This document shows positions 14,591 through 22,661 of a stretch of DNA of 24,427 nt, piece after piece. Origin of the DNA: a virus. Position 1 is the stretch's first letter. Each line of letters starts with the position of its first letter. The notes under the pieces are model-generated. The model did no database searches. It saw nothing but the letters and a program-made list of their open reading frames with translations, and was not told the DNA's origin. Location of the stretch: the IMG/VR virus record IMGVR_UViG_3300021959_000375, positions 1 through 24,427 of that record. One strand, given 5' to 3'. Both the position numbers and the translations under genes were made by a program.

Positions 14591-15829
14591 CTAGCCTCTT
14601 TGATTTGGATTTTTACCAACTTGATTAGGAACTGTTATTGGTCCGTTTAAGTTGGTAGGATTCTGATTTGTCCCAGTATTAGCAGGTTTAAGTGTTGCGG
14701 CTTGTTCATTAACGGGTGTGAACCTAGCCTGTTTTGGAAAGAACCCACTGCCTCTAGCTGCACCTGGTAAATCTTCTTTTATAACATTTCTAGCGATATT
14801 TGTCGATTCAGTTTTGAACATTTCATTGAGATCTCTGCCTTTGAAGGTTTGATAAGCAGTGCCACCTTTTTGAATTGCTCCAACAACACCTGCAAGATTT
14901 CCGGCACTTAAATCTGTAATAATTCCTGCACCTGCATCAATTAGTCCACTTTGTCCAAATATTGTAGCAGTAGCACCAGGACGAGCCAATGGTGATTTTG
15001 TTGTATCATAGTTTGCATTATTGCCAAAACTTGGAATAGCATCATCTGGTGAACTACCATTGATTGCGCCATGATAGTATTTGACTGTTTCATATTCAAA
15101 AGTAAAGGTATTTTGCATGATGCCGCCACCCTCGGTGTAGTTGTAGGTATCATGTTCAAATGCACTGATAATAGGATTTACAAGCACATAGGCTGCAAAC
15201 TGATGATCGTTAAATCCAAATATTGTTATATCTCGAAAGAATGCTGGCTTACCACCTCTAGTATCAGTAGGACCATCCATATAACTTTCGCCAATATAGC
15301 CCCAATCGTTTATTTCTCTATCCTGAGTATAAATGTCTCTGAATCCATATGGGTATGCGGCTCCTGGATCTACACCACTGGCATTTTGTCCTAAACTGCC
15401 ATTTGTCACTGCCGCATCAAGGTATTTTTGACTTGCATCCTTGTAATAGTATGCGTAATAATTGTACCATAGCTCTCTTGCAAGATCGCTGGTATCGTCA
15501 TGCATGACACATGTAATTGGGTCGTACTCTATTTGTGTTTGGACTTTACGTTTTCTATTGTACTGATTCATAGTGTCAACAGAAAATTTATAAGCAGGAA
15601 GTTTTACTTCTTTTACCAGTAAACTGAGATTTGCAACATCTTGTGCTTGAAACACTGCCTGTAGTTGCGGAATTAAAAATGAATTTATGTTGAAGACTAC
15701 ATGAAATAAAAACTTTCGACGTGGAGAAAGCGCCGAGTTATTACTGCGAAATGTTTTACTCGCATGTGTATAATCTCTTAAAAAGTCGTTTCCAAAAAAT
15801 CCTTTGAGTACATCGTCACCAAAAGCCAT
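14591..15829 (-). CDS. Tail-tube-like virion protein (412 aa)
   Basis: It lies directly behind gp19 and shares the general style of marine T4-like tail proteins. The N-terminus (KGFFGNDFLRDYTHASKTF) and following RRKFLFHVVFNIN strand match what I recall as a conserved structural protein in cyanophages. LSLLVKEVKLPAYKF and RKVQTQIEYDPITC look like the gp19-type tube core. The last 150 residues are rich in Gly, Asn and Pro and probably disordered (ending NPNQRG). A GAGGAGT site precedes the ATG at 15829; no separate promoter is seen, so it is co-transcribed with gp19. Tube initiator, tube paralogue or baseplate component are all possible. Confidence 0.7.
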   Translation of the reverse strand: MAFGDDVLKGFFGNDFLRDYTHASKTFRSNNSALSPRRKFLFHVVFNINSFLIPQLQAVFQAQDVANLSLLVKEVKLPAYKFSVDTMNQYNRKRKVQTQIEYDPITCVMHDDTSDLARELWYNYYAYYYKDASQKYLDAAVTNGSLGQNASGVDPGAAYPYGFRDIYTQDREINDWGYIGESYMDGPTDTRGGKPAFFRDITIFGFNDHQFAAYVLVNPIISAFEHDTYNYTEGGGIMQNTFTFEYETVKYYHGAINGSSPDDAIPSFGNNANYDTTKSPLARPGATATIFGQSGLIDAGAGIITDLSAGNLAGVVGAIQKGGTAYQTFKGRDLNEMFKTESTNIARNVIKEDLPGAARGSGFFPKQARFTPVNEQAATLKPANTGTNQNPTNLNGPITVPNQVGKNPNQRG

Positions 15830-15849
15830 AAGTTACTCCTCTAACTTAA

Positions 15850-16467
15850 TTAGCCAGTTACAACGTCACCCAGTGTTCTTCCTACTGTAGATCCAATTCC
15901 TGTTCCAAGTGGTGTCTGTACTGCGTTGTCATAACGTAATGAGCATTCAATTGTTACAGGATCGTTTGATGCATAGTCTAAGTCACCATAGTTAGCACTT
16001 ACTAAAAAGCAACCATATAGTTCCCATGTTTCAAGTACGTTAGGTGTGCTTGTTCCGTTACCACCATCTAGTACTTCACAACGTGTAACAAACTTATAGT
16101 CAATACCTGAACTTGCACTTGCTTGTTCTAGTGTATCCATTTGCTTTTGAATTTGCTCACCAACTAATCTACTAACATTTCCACCAGCATCATCTCTGAA
16201 TGTTGCTGATACAGCGTCCCATGTTTGACGTCCAGCAAGATAAATTCTACTGTTGTAAATTGGTACTTCAATTTCTTCAAAGTTTATAGTAGGTCTAGTA
16301 AAAGTCATTACCTGTTTGGTAAGTTCTGTTCTAGGTGTAGACACTCCCATGTTTTCAAATACCACCCGGTAGCGATATTTTAGTTTTGGCATTAACAGTC
16401 CTTGAGTTGGACTGGATTGGTCTGACGCCAATGGTACTGTCATTCTTGTTAGCGATGATACGGCCAT
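15850..16467 (-). CDS. 19: Tail tube protein gp19
   Basis: The 205-residue length is a little above T4 gp19 (163). The N-terminal KLKYRYRVVFENMG strand, the PTINFEEIEVPIYNSRIYLAGRQ motif and the C-terminal ETWELYGCF and NDPVTIECSLRYDNA strands form the characteristic tube core. Tube hexamers stack inside the contractile sheath and conduct DNA into the host. It has a leadered late-like promoter (GATAAATA, 16493-16500) and an AAGGAG ribosome binding site. It is separated from the sheath gene by a strong terminator, so its abundance may be set independently of gp18. Confidence 0.92.
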   Translation of the reverse strand: MAVSSLTRMTVPLASDQSSPTQGLLMPKLKYRYRVVFENMGVSTPRTELTKQVMTFTRPTINFEEIEVPIYNSRIYLAGRQTWDAVSATFRDDAGGNVSRLVGEQIQKQMDTLEQASASSGIDYKFVTRCEVLDGGNGTSTPNVLETWELYGCFLVSANYGDLDYASNDPVTIECSLRYDNAVQTPLGTGIGSTVGRTLGDVVTG

Positions 16468-16492
16468 TTTATAATTCTCCTTATTATAATTT

Positions 16493-16500
16493 TATTTATC
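16493..16500 (-). promoter_or_regulatory. Late-like promoter octamer, gp19
   Basis: GATAAATA on the minus strand just after the gp18 terminator; the predicted start lies about 20 bases before the gp19 ATG with AAGGAG in the leader. Confidence 0.55.
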
Positions 16501-16513
16501 TATTTTTGACCAC

Positions 16514-16540
16514 AAAAAAATGGAGCCGAAGCTCCATTTT
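16514..16540 (-). terminator. Rho-independent terminator after gp18
   Basis: On the minus strand, a 10-bp stem (AAAATGGAGC / GCTCCATTTT) with a TTCG tetraloop is followed by a run of seven T. It lies 16 bases after the gp18 stop. The stem is preceded by an A-rich stretch, so it may also act weakly on plus-strand transcripts. Confidence 0.92.
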
Positions 16541-16556
16541 GTATTTTTTCTTGTTC

Positions 16557-19500
16557 TTACGTTACCGCAGCCGAGCTTGCTACGTTACCAGCTGCAATTT
16601 CGCCTGTGTTCTTAATTCTTACAGGTATGAAGATAAATTCAACTGCTTTAACTGGCTCGATAGCAACATCAACATATAATTCGTTGGCGTCTATTCTAGC
16701 TGGTGTGTTGTTAGAAGTATCACAAACTACCAAATAGTCATATATACCACGTTTTGCTACTAAATCAATCATCAAGCTCTCAATTGCATTTTTGATTTCA
16801 TCTCTTGTGGTGGTATCGTTTGGCTCAAAAACAAAGTTCTTACCAATTGTTTCTAGTCTACCTCTGATAAATGCTACAAGTCTTGCAACGTTTATTCTAT
16901 CAAGTGAACTACCAGTAAATGTTGTTTTGTTACCATAGTTAAGTATACCTGATCCAGGAATAAAAGTAATTGGATTTATACTGTTTTCATATAGTGTATC
17001 TCTCAAACCTTGTCTTACCGCAGTTTGAACAAACTCACCTGTTTGAGCATTTACATATCCAATTTGACTTGCATTATCAACAGTACCACGTCGTGTACCT
17101 GCAGGTGCTAACCAAGGAAATGCTACATCGTCTGAACGTATCACAGTTCTCAGTATCATGTGTGTTGCTGGTGCAACAACTGTTTGTCCAGATAAGTCTG
17201 TAGTTTGACAACTTGGATAAAACACACCAAAATATGGATCAGCAGTAGTCAGTCCATCACCATTGGCATTTGTTGCCCAATTAGTGATAGCAGTTCCTGT
17301 GTCTTCTAAACGCATAGGTGTATCACTTAGAACAAATCCAGTATTGTTACGCTCATTGTTTAGTGCTACAAGGTTGTTTGCTAATTCTTCATAGTTTGGA
17401 GCACATAATAGATTAAAGATCTTTTGCTCTTCACGAAGTTCTTGTGTAGCATCAACTGATGATTTCAGTGCAGCAACAACAATTGCCCTCACTGCTTTTC
17501 TGCCTGCATACATAGCACCATCTGCTTGATTACCACTTGCAGTTACCCATGCATCTGTTACTGTTGGTAATGCACCATATGTAGAAAATGGAAAGTCCGA
17601 AGAATTAAAATAATCTACTTGAAAGCTCTTAACATTAAATCCACTACGTCTTGTGTTGTATAACAACATGCCAGTTGGATAAAGTGTAGGATTTGGTTTA
17701 TCAAGATCTACATAGTTACTGGTTAGTAGAGATTCAATTGTTGGAAGATCATCTGTTATAGGATCTGTAGTGCCATTTCCAGCCCAACGTGCATCTGCAA
17801 AAAGCACACCATTTTGTCCAGTTTGATCTGAGTTATCAATTAATACCCATTGATCAACTGAATCAACACTTTGCCATCTATAAATTAAAGGCCAGTTATC
17901 GAGATCAGCCGTTGAAATCCATAAGTCACCATATACCAATGCAGTATCGTCACTTTGTTTTGTTGGAGCAGTTGAACTTATAATTGGACCAGCTGGTGAA
18001 GTTGTACTTAGGTCAAAACCTCTAGCATCGCTAGTAACATTTTGATAGCCTTTCCAAGTTCCACCATCCTGTATCATTATATCTACTGGATTAGTATCAC
18101 TGTAATACCAATATGTTCCATCTGCTGGATCAATGCTTGGTGCAGTTGAACTAGCAGTATATCTTGGTGTAAGTCCAAATCCTAATGGAATCCAGTTACT
18201 TAGGATTACATTATTATCGCTACCTGTTCTAACTTGACCTGTGGTAACCGATGTGCTGATTCCTGCATCTGCAACTGGTGTACCACTTATGTCTTTAAGC
18301 ACAATTACACCACCTTCGGTGTGTTCAATTTGAACTGCACCTGTGGACAACACTCTTGCAGTTGTGTTTGCTACATCAGCGGCAGTAAATGCAGTAACAA
18401 AGTCGGTTGCACTTGTTCCACCTAATGTTGCAGTAACCGCAGTAGTAAGAGTATCACTATTTTTAGCACTTGCTTGAATTGTAAATGTTTCAAGATTGGT
18501 AAATGTCGGAGTTGTTGTTGTTCCAGTAACAAGAGTTGCTCCTGTAGTGTAACGACTAAAAAACTTTGCCTCAAATATATCTTGTTCAGCTCTGTCATAC
18601 TGTGTATATAAAGAACCTGTTACAATATTTGTTCCACCGCCTGCTGGATCTAATGCTTTTAATGCACTCTGATCATTTGCATAAATTGGGTTGTTAATTG
18701 TTGTGAATGAGTCTGTTGCTGCTGCATACTCTTTAATAACATAGTTTGCACCAAGATTCACATTGTTTGTTTTAAACCAAATTGAACCTGTTGGATGAGG
18801 CTCTGTGTCAAAGCTCTGCCATTGCGGGTTGCTGTAGTTTGGTCCAAAATGCACAACTGGTGCATAATAAGGCTTATCACCTCTTGAAGTACTTGTTGCA
18901 ATTCCAACTTCAGTCAACAATGTTGAGTTGTTTCCATCGTCTATCATTGCAATACCATTGCCATCGTCAGTAGAACCATCATTGGCTGCAGTACTGTCTG
19001 CATATATTTCTAATTTGTTATCAGAACTTACAATAGCAGATATACCTGTTATTGAAGCAGTGTTTATGTCACTTGCAAGTGATGTTAATGTTGTTCCTGA
19101 TGCAGTAATAGTTGTATCATTGATTACCATGCTATTACCAGCAGTTATTGTTGGATTAGTAGCAGTACCAATTACTGTTGGCCAGGAATTTTTCCAACTA
19201 TCACTTCCAACAAGCACCCATGAATTAGCAGTAACACTAGCGGCACTATTTCCTGGAGACTTAAAGTACAATGGATTGTTTGAATTTGTTGTGTTTATTG
19301 CATAATCACCGATACTACCAATTGAATCAAGTGGTACACCAGCTGATGTACCGCCGACTAAATCTGCTACATTTGTTATTACAGTTGGCACTTTGTTTGT
19401 AAAAACATTTGTAGTTGACGACCATTCAAAAGCACCATATGCACTTACACCTGTATCAAACCAATATGCACCATCTGCTGGATCGCCAGTAGGTCTTGTT

Positions 19501-19868
19501 GTAGTAGCAGTAAGTTGACTTAGATCAATGTCTGCTCTTTGTACATAAGCTCTGTTGCTGATACCAAGTGCTGAATAAGCAGCCAATAAACCGTATTCGT
19601 TTAGTTCGTAGCCATTTATACTTGTTCCTGCGGCTGTGCTATAAAAGAATGGAGTACCAAATGTTGCTGATAAATCTCTTTGTGATGTAATCAAGTATGG
19701 TTTATTTGCATTTGCTGCGGTTGTTCCTGCAGCTACTCCTACGCCTGCTCCACTTACTTTATTTTGAGCAGTTGCTATCAAAATAAAAGGGACTGAATTC
19801 GTTGCGGCTGGTAGATAGTTACTTTCATCTATTATAGTGACTTCTACGCCTGGTGATGTTAGTGCCAT
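16557..19868 (-). CDS. 18: Contractile tail sheath gp18, with large insertion
   Basis: At 1103 residues this is far longer than T4 gp18 (659). The N-terminal 110 residues (SPGVEVTIIDES, VPFILIATAQN, YGLLAAYSALG, AYVQRAD) and the C-terminal region from about residue 700 to the end (LNRNN-type middle, GKNFVFEPNDTTTRDE, RGIYDYLVVCD, VEFIFIPVRI) are sheath-like. The extra material lies between about residues 120 and 680. It contains recurring Tyr/Trp modules (DPADGAYWFDT near 129, PTGSIWFKT near 359, DPADGTYWYYS near 580, YGDLWISTAD near 646) and a flagellin-hook 'IN'-like segment (DTTITASGTTLTSLASDIN). Such insertions probably project outward as surface domains. A canonical TATAAATA octamer and a GAGGAAG site precede the start. 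Confidence 0.95.
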   Translation of the reverse strand: MALTSPGVEVTIIDESNYLPAATNSVPFILIATAQNKVSGAGVGVAAGTTAANANKPYLITSQRDLSATFGTPFFYSTAAGTSINGYELNEYGLLAAYSALGISNRAYVQRADIDLSQLTATTTRPTGDPADGAYWFDTGVSAYGAFEWSSTTNVFTNKVPTVITNVADLVGGTSAGVPLDSIGSIGDYAINTTNSNNPLYFKSPGNSAASVTANSWVLVGSDSWKNSWPTVIGTATNPTITAGNSMVINDTTITASGTTLTSLASDINTASITGISAIVSSDNKLEIYADSTAANDGSTDDGNGIAMIDDGNNSTLLTEVGIATSTSRGDKPYYAPVVHFGPNYSNPQWQSFDTEPHPTGSIWFKTNNVNLGANYVIKEYAAATDSFTTINNPIYANDQSALKALDPAGGGTNIVTGSLYTQYDRAEQDIFEAKFFSRYTTGATLVTGTTTTPTFTNLETFTIQASAKNSDTLTTAVTATLGGTSATDFVTAFTAADVANTTARVLSTGAVQIEHTEGGVIVLKDISGTPVADAGISTSVTTGQVRTGSDNNVILSNWIPLGFGLTPRYTASSTAPSIDPADGTYWYYSDTNPVDIMIQDGGTWKGYQNVTSDARGFDLSTTSPAGPIISSTAPTKQSDDTALVYGDLWISTADLDNWPLIYRWQSVDSVDQWVLIDNSDQTGQNGVLFADARWAGNGTTDPITDDLPTIESLLTSNYVDLDKPNPTLYPTGMLLYNTRRSGFNVKSFQVDYFNSSDFPFSTYGALPTVTDAWVTASGNQADGAMYAGRKAVRAIVVAALKSSVDATQELREEQKIFNLLCAPNYEELANNLVALNNERNNTGFVLSDTPMRLEDTGTAITNWATNANGDGLTTADPYFGVFYPSCQTTDLSGQTVVAPATHMILRTVIRSDDVAFPWLAPAGTRRGTVDNASQIGYVNAQTGEFVQTAVRQGLRDTLYENSINPITFIPGSGILNYGNKTTFTGSSLDRINVARLVAFIRGRLETIGKNFVFEPNDTTTRDEIKNAIESLMIDLVAKRGIYDYLVVCDTSNNTPARIDANELYVDVAIEPVKAVEFIFIPVRIKNTGEIAAGNVASSAAVT

Positions 19869-19904
19869 GTTTTCACTTCCTCTGTGTTAAAATCTTCTTA
19901 CTGA

Positions 19905-19912
19905 TATTTATA
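19905..19912 (-). promoter_or_regulatory. Late promoter octamer, gp18 (canonical)
   Basis: TATAAATA on the minus strand is the exact T4 late consensus. The predicted start lies at about 19899, leaving a leader of about 31 bases with GAGGAAG before the ATG at 19868. This identical match supports reading the other octamers as a related late class. Confidence 0.75.
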
Positions 19913-19963
19913 AGAATATCAATTTTCTTGCCTGATATACTGCCCTTTGCAAAGGTTTACATT

Positions 19964-19971
19964 GCTAAATA
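19964..19971 (+). promoter_or_regulatory. Late-like promoter octamer, HNH-like gene (leaderless geometry)
   Basis: GCTAAATA on the plus strand, followed by CCCGT (5 bases) and the ATG at 19977. No Shine-Dalgarno is present. It is divergent to the gp18 promoter, about 60 bases away. Confidence 0.5.
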
Positions 19972-19976
19972 CCCGT

Positions 19977-20321
19977 ATGAATAGACCTATTTGTAGTGCT
20001 TGTAACCGTCGATTAGTCGCAGTTAACTATATCAAAGAAAACAAAACGCACTATCGCACAAGATGTGACAGTTGTATTAGACGAAAAAGAAAGGCTCAGC
20101 CAATAACTCCTCGTTGGATGAGAAATGGTTTTAAGAAAAAAACAAATTGCGATAGATGTGGCTTCTATGCAAAAAGCGGAGCACAGATTTTGGTATTTCA
20201 TATGGATGGAGATTTGAATAACTGTGACTTAACAAATCTAAGGAATGTCTGTTTAAACTGTAGTGTTGAGATTACAAAACTAGAACTACCTTGGCGTATT
20301 GGAGATTTGGTCGAGGACTAG
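19977..20321 (+). CDS. HNH-like zinc-ribbon protein (114 aa)
   Basis: This plus-strand gene sits inside a minus-strand cluster. The start at 19977 (MNRPICSACNRR) is chosen because it begins the conserved zinc-binding part and lies 5 bases after a late-like octamer; a start at 19947 is also open. Four CxxC pairs are visible: Cys6/9, Cys30/33, Cys58/61 and Cys92/95, with a central VFHMDGDLNNC segment that fits an HNH-like motif. I recall close relatives in many cyanophage genomes, annotated as hypothetical or HNH endonuclease. Nuclease function is not certain, since the catalytic His pattern is only partly clear. Its last 36 bases overlap the end of the convergent kinase gene. Confidence 0.8.
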   Translation: MNRPICSACNRRLVAVNYIKENKTHYRTRCDSCIRRKRKAQPITPRWMRNGFKKKTNCDRCGFYAKSGAQILVFHMDGDLNNCDLTNLRNVCLNCSVEITKLELPWRIGDLVED

Positions 20322-20909
20322 ACTTTTTAAATCATCTACGGTACTATCATTGTGTAAGATAGTATCAAATCTAGTATTCACATCAATCCATTTGTACTCA
20401 CTTTCGTGTACATCAATACCACTCATTAGATTGCTTGTTTTAGGATTATTATTATCAAAAATAGCTCTGGCAAACCACTCAGGATCTTTGCCTCTTTTTA
20501 CTTGCCAAATTTTGCCGCCAAGTTTGCGTATCATATTTTGCTCGTTACGAAAACGCACATCAGGCACTATATAATCTCCTGGATGGTCTATCAAATATTT
20601 TTTTAAAAGACTTACCCATACGCCATTGTAAAACCCGTCTCGCATACATTCAGTACCAAATTCTTGTAGCACTATACGAGGTGTAATTGTTCTGCCTGTT
20701 TCAGCAGTCCAAAATTCGTCTGCTTGTTCACGCCACTGACGACTTTCTTCGGTATCGCCTTCCAGCATTGCTCTATCCCAGCCAAAGATAGTGGCTACAC
20801 CATCTTTTAGTTTATCAGCAAAACTAATTTTTTTGTATCCTTGCTCTACCAGTATATCAGCAACTGTTCCTTTGCCAGAACCAATTAATCCGCATATTCC
20901 TATTATCAT
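20286..20909 (-). CDS. 1: Deoxynucleoside monophosphate kinase, T4 gp1-like
   Basis: A 207-residue P-loop kinase that phosphorylates dNMPs to supply DNA synthesis. Walker A is GLIGSGKGT (residues 7-15, with Lys13), followed by FADKLK, a feature of T4 gp1-like kinases. Other family marks are QEFGTECMRDGFYNGVW and IVPDVRFRNEQN. T4 gp1 is 241 residues, so this is slightly shorter. The ATG overlaps the stop of the exonuclease gene (ATGA), showing translational coupling in an early cassette. The tail overlaps the convergent HNH-like gene by 36 bases. Host mononucleotide salvage is the likely role. Confidence 0.9.
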   Translation of the reverse strand: MIIGICGLIGSGKGTVADILVEQGYKKISFADKLKDGVATIFGWDRAMLEGDTEESRQWREQADEFWTAETGRTITPRIVLQEFGTECMRDGFYNGVWVSLLKKYLIDHPGDYIVPDVRFRNEQNMIRKLGGKIWQVKRGKDPEWFARAIFDNNNPKTSNLMSGIDVHESEYKWIDVNTRFDTILHNDSTVDDLKSLVLDQISNTPR

Positions 20910-21427
20910 TTAAGTCCAGTAACTTTTAGATGTTTTATTGTTTGTTGTAGCAAATCTATTTGTCTTCTACAATCTTCGAGTGCATGATGACTTGCACGTG
21001 GCTTCGGCAAATCTGGGTACAAACTATATACAGTTCGTGCATCTCTGACATTCCAAAATTGCCACGGTATAGGCAAGCCTAATTGTTTCATTGCGTTTTC
21101 TAGTATAACCATATCAAATGTTGTACCATTTGCCCATGTGAGATTGCAGTGAAAACATATCTTGCTTAGTTCTTCTAATGCCTGTTTTAGTGGTATTCTA
21201 CCTTCTTCTGAGAATGCTTCATTTTGTGCTTCTTGTGGCTGAGTTGCCCACCATTCTACTGTGGCATCATCAACTTCTCTGTCAGGTTGACTGTCAACAT
21301 CAACTCTTGCATAGTAATCTTGTTTATGGTAACCTATACTGAAAGGATCAAAGGTTTGTGCGGCTATTGTAAGAATACAAGCATCTGGACCTGTACCTAC
21401 AGTTTCTATATCAATCATAATATCCAT
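20906..21427 (-). CDS. dexA: DEDDh 3'-5' exonuclease (DexA/DnaQ-like)
   Basis: A 173-residue exonuclease of the DnaQ superfamily, related to T4 DexA. Exo I is MIDIETVG with Asp6 and Glu8; Exo II is NGTTFDMVIL with Asp105; Exo III is HHALEDC with His147 and Asp152, giving the DEDDh set. Known relatives degrade ssDNA or RNA 3'-5'. It is followed by the kinase with an ATGA overlap, suggesting nucleotide recycling. The start at 21427 lies exactly 7 bases after the -10 of a near-perfect promoter; a second ATG at 21418 would also work. There is no Shine-Dalgarno at either start. It lies between late structural genes but carries a host-type promoter. Confidence 0.88.
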   Translation of the reverse strand: MDIMIDIETVGTGPDACILTIAAQTFDPFSIGYHKQDYYARVDVDSQPDREVDDATVEWWATQPQEAQNEAFSEEGRIPLKQALEELSKICFHCNLTWANGTTFDMVILENAMKQLGLPIPWQFWNVRDARTVYSLYPDLPKPRASHHALEDCRRQIDLLQQTIKHLKVTGLK

Positions 21428-21433
21428 ACTATC

Positions 21434-21461
21434 ATTATAACAGTGAATGAAACTATGTCAA
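21434..21461 (-). promoter_or_regulatory. Perfect-hexamer sigma70 promoter, exonuclease-kinase cassette
   Basis: TTGACA (21456-21461), 16-base spacer, TATAAT (21434-21439) on the minus strand: both hexamers match the consensus. With the usual spacing, +1 is the A of the exonuclease ATG, so the message would be leaderless. This is the strongest early promoter seen in the window. Confidence 0.85.
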
Positions 21462-21462
21462 C

Positions 21463-21858
21463 CTATTTTCTTGGTTTTACTGTTTTCTTTGTACCTACTG
21501 TGCCTTTAAGACTCGTTTTTGGCGGTTTGTATGCTTTTTGTACTTTTCCACCTGATGATACTGTTTGCTTACGTATTTTATTAAGCATACCTAACAGTTT
21601 ACTTGCTGGATTTACACGTTTTGTTTTTTTGGCTTTGCGAGCAGCCTGTTTGCTTTTGGTTTTACGAGTCACTTTCATTTGTGCTCGGCGCTTTTGATCT
21701 ATTGGTGCATCGCAATCTTTGGCATTGCCAACAACCCGTCCACGTCTTGCACCACTGGTACAACGCCATTTGGTTTTGAGCTTGTTGCCTTTTCGTGAGA
21801 ACACCATTTCGTGCTCATTGACAATCTCAGGTTTGGAAACAAACTCCTCAACACGCAT
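21463..21858 (-). CDS. Small very basic protein (131 aa)
   Basis: The start is taken at ATG 21858 (MRVEEFVSKPEI), which overlaps the stop of the neck-like gene (TAATG). The N-terminal 55 residues contain HEMVFSRKGNKLKTKWRCTSG and a second cysteine in NAKDCDAP. The rest is extremely rich in Lys and Arg (RRAQMKVTRKTKSKQ, ending KTVKPRK). I recall similar basic proteins in marine T4-like phages without a known role. Binding DNA or RNA is likely from charge alone. The first residues weakly resemble the capsid-targeting pattern but lack the terminal Glu site. Confidence 0.75.
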   Translation of the reverse strand: MRVEEFVSKPEIVNEHEMVFSRKGNKLKTKWRCTSGARRGRVVGNAKDCDAPIDQKRRAQMKVTRKTKSKQAARKAKKTKRVNPASKLLGMLNKIRKQTVSSGGKVQKAYKPPKTSLKGTVGTKKTVKPRK

Positions 21859-22631
21859 TAGCCAATTACCCAAGTAAGTGGTTGCGATCCATCAACATAG
21901 TTTTTAAGTTCTTCAATCTTGGCATCCATAATAGCAGAACCTTCTGCTTTCATCTGTGCACCGTTCAAAGCAGTACCACCTTGCGGGCCTGCAATAGTAG
22001 CAAACTTTTCTCTAGCTTCTCCAATAATCAGTTTACAGTTTCCAATCATGTAGTCTTTTATCCACTGTGATGTAGAAAAGTCAGTTAATAGTTGTACCTC
22101 AGGACGTAGATTATAGCACCAAAGCAGAACTGTTTCTCCTGAACCTTTTATGTCACGCATTAGTGTAATTTGTTTTGTTGCACTATTGAAATTGTAATTT
22201 AAAAAACCACCAAACATTTTTGCAGTTAGTTCTACATACTGACTATAAAAATCATAGGTAGCAAGACCACCCATCTGATTGCCATTAAGTAAATAGGTGT
22301 TTAGTGCCGCCGAACTAAAAGGTTCAAATGCTGATCCTTCTCCGCCATTGCTAAATCCAATTGTACGTCGAAACACCTGCCTAACGGTCATGATTTCGCT
22401 TGGCAATGTGTATATGTTTGTGTCTTCTCTAAGAGTGAGAAAATTATAACTTTCTTCAAATGCATTTTCTGCCCTTTGTCGATAGACACCAATAGCTCTT
22501 TGATAAGCACTTTCATAATGACTTGCATCAAGTTCAGTATCAATTATGCCTTCGCCTAATTGTAACTTGATGTAATCAAATACTTCTTGCTTTTTTGTTT
22601 CTAATGTTTGATCAAGTGTTTCAGTTGCCAT
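21858..22631 (-). CDS. Neck-like head-tail connector protein (257 aa)
   Basis: Conserved segments (DYIKLQLGEGIIDTELDASHY, YTLPSEIMTVRQVFRR, TVLLWCYNLRPE, GEAREKFATIAGPQGGT, YVDGSQPL) match a head-tail joining protein I recall from cyanophage myoviruses, often called neck or gp13-like. T4 gp13 is 309 residues; this one is shorter and the specific number is not certain. No enzymatic motif is seen. A leadered late-like octamer (GCATAAATA region, 22650-22657) and an AGGATGG site lead into the ATG at 22631. Its stop overlaps the start of the basic protein. Confidence 0.7.
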   Translation of the reverse strand: MATETLDQTLETKKQEVFDYIKLQLGEGIIDTELDASHYESAYQRAIGVYRQRAENAFEESYNFLTLREDTNIYTLPSEIMTVRQVFRRTIGFSNGGEGSAFEPFSSAALNTYLLNGNQMGGLATYDFYSQYVELTAKMFGGFLNYNFNSATKQITLMRDIKGSGETVLLWCYNLRPEVQLLTDFSTSQWIKDYMIGNCKLIIGEAREKFATIAGPQGGTALNGAQMKAEGSAIMDAKIEELKNYVDGSQPLTWVIG

Positions 22632-22649
22632 AATACCATCCTATGACAG

Positions 22650-22657
22650 TATTTATG
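22650..22657 (-). promoter_or_regulatory. Late-like promoter octamer, neck-like gene
   Basis: CATAAATA on the minus strand, then CTGTC and a leader of about 14 bases with AGGATGG. It overlaps the region just before the stop of the 420-residue gene. Confidence 0.55.
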
Positions 22658-22661
22658 CGGA

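Noticed and set aside
16557-19868. Repeated modules in gp18 as a variable region of a diversity-generating retroelement
   Set aside because: No reverse transcriptase and no template repeat were found in the window, and the modules are divergent rather than near-identical.
19977-20321. HNH-like gene as a homing endonuclease within an intron
   Set aside because: It lies between intact genes and overlaps a neighbour, with no split reading frame or intron structure around it.
21224-21697. 157-codon plus-strand frame opposite exonuclease and basic protein genes
   Set aside because: It spans the exonuclease promoter and two well-supported genes on the other strand; no motif supports it.
21859-21873. 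Longer reading of the basic protein starting at 21873
   Set aside because: It would need a TTG start inside the neck-like gene; the ATG at 21858 gives the usual stop/start overlap.
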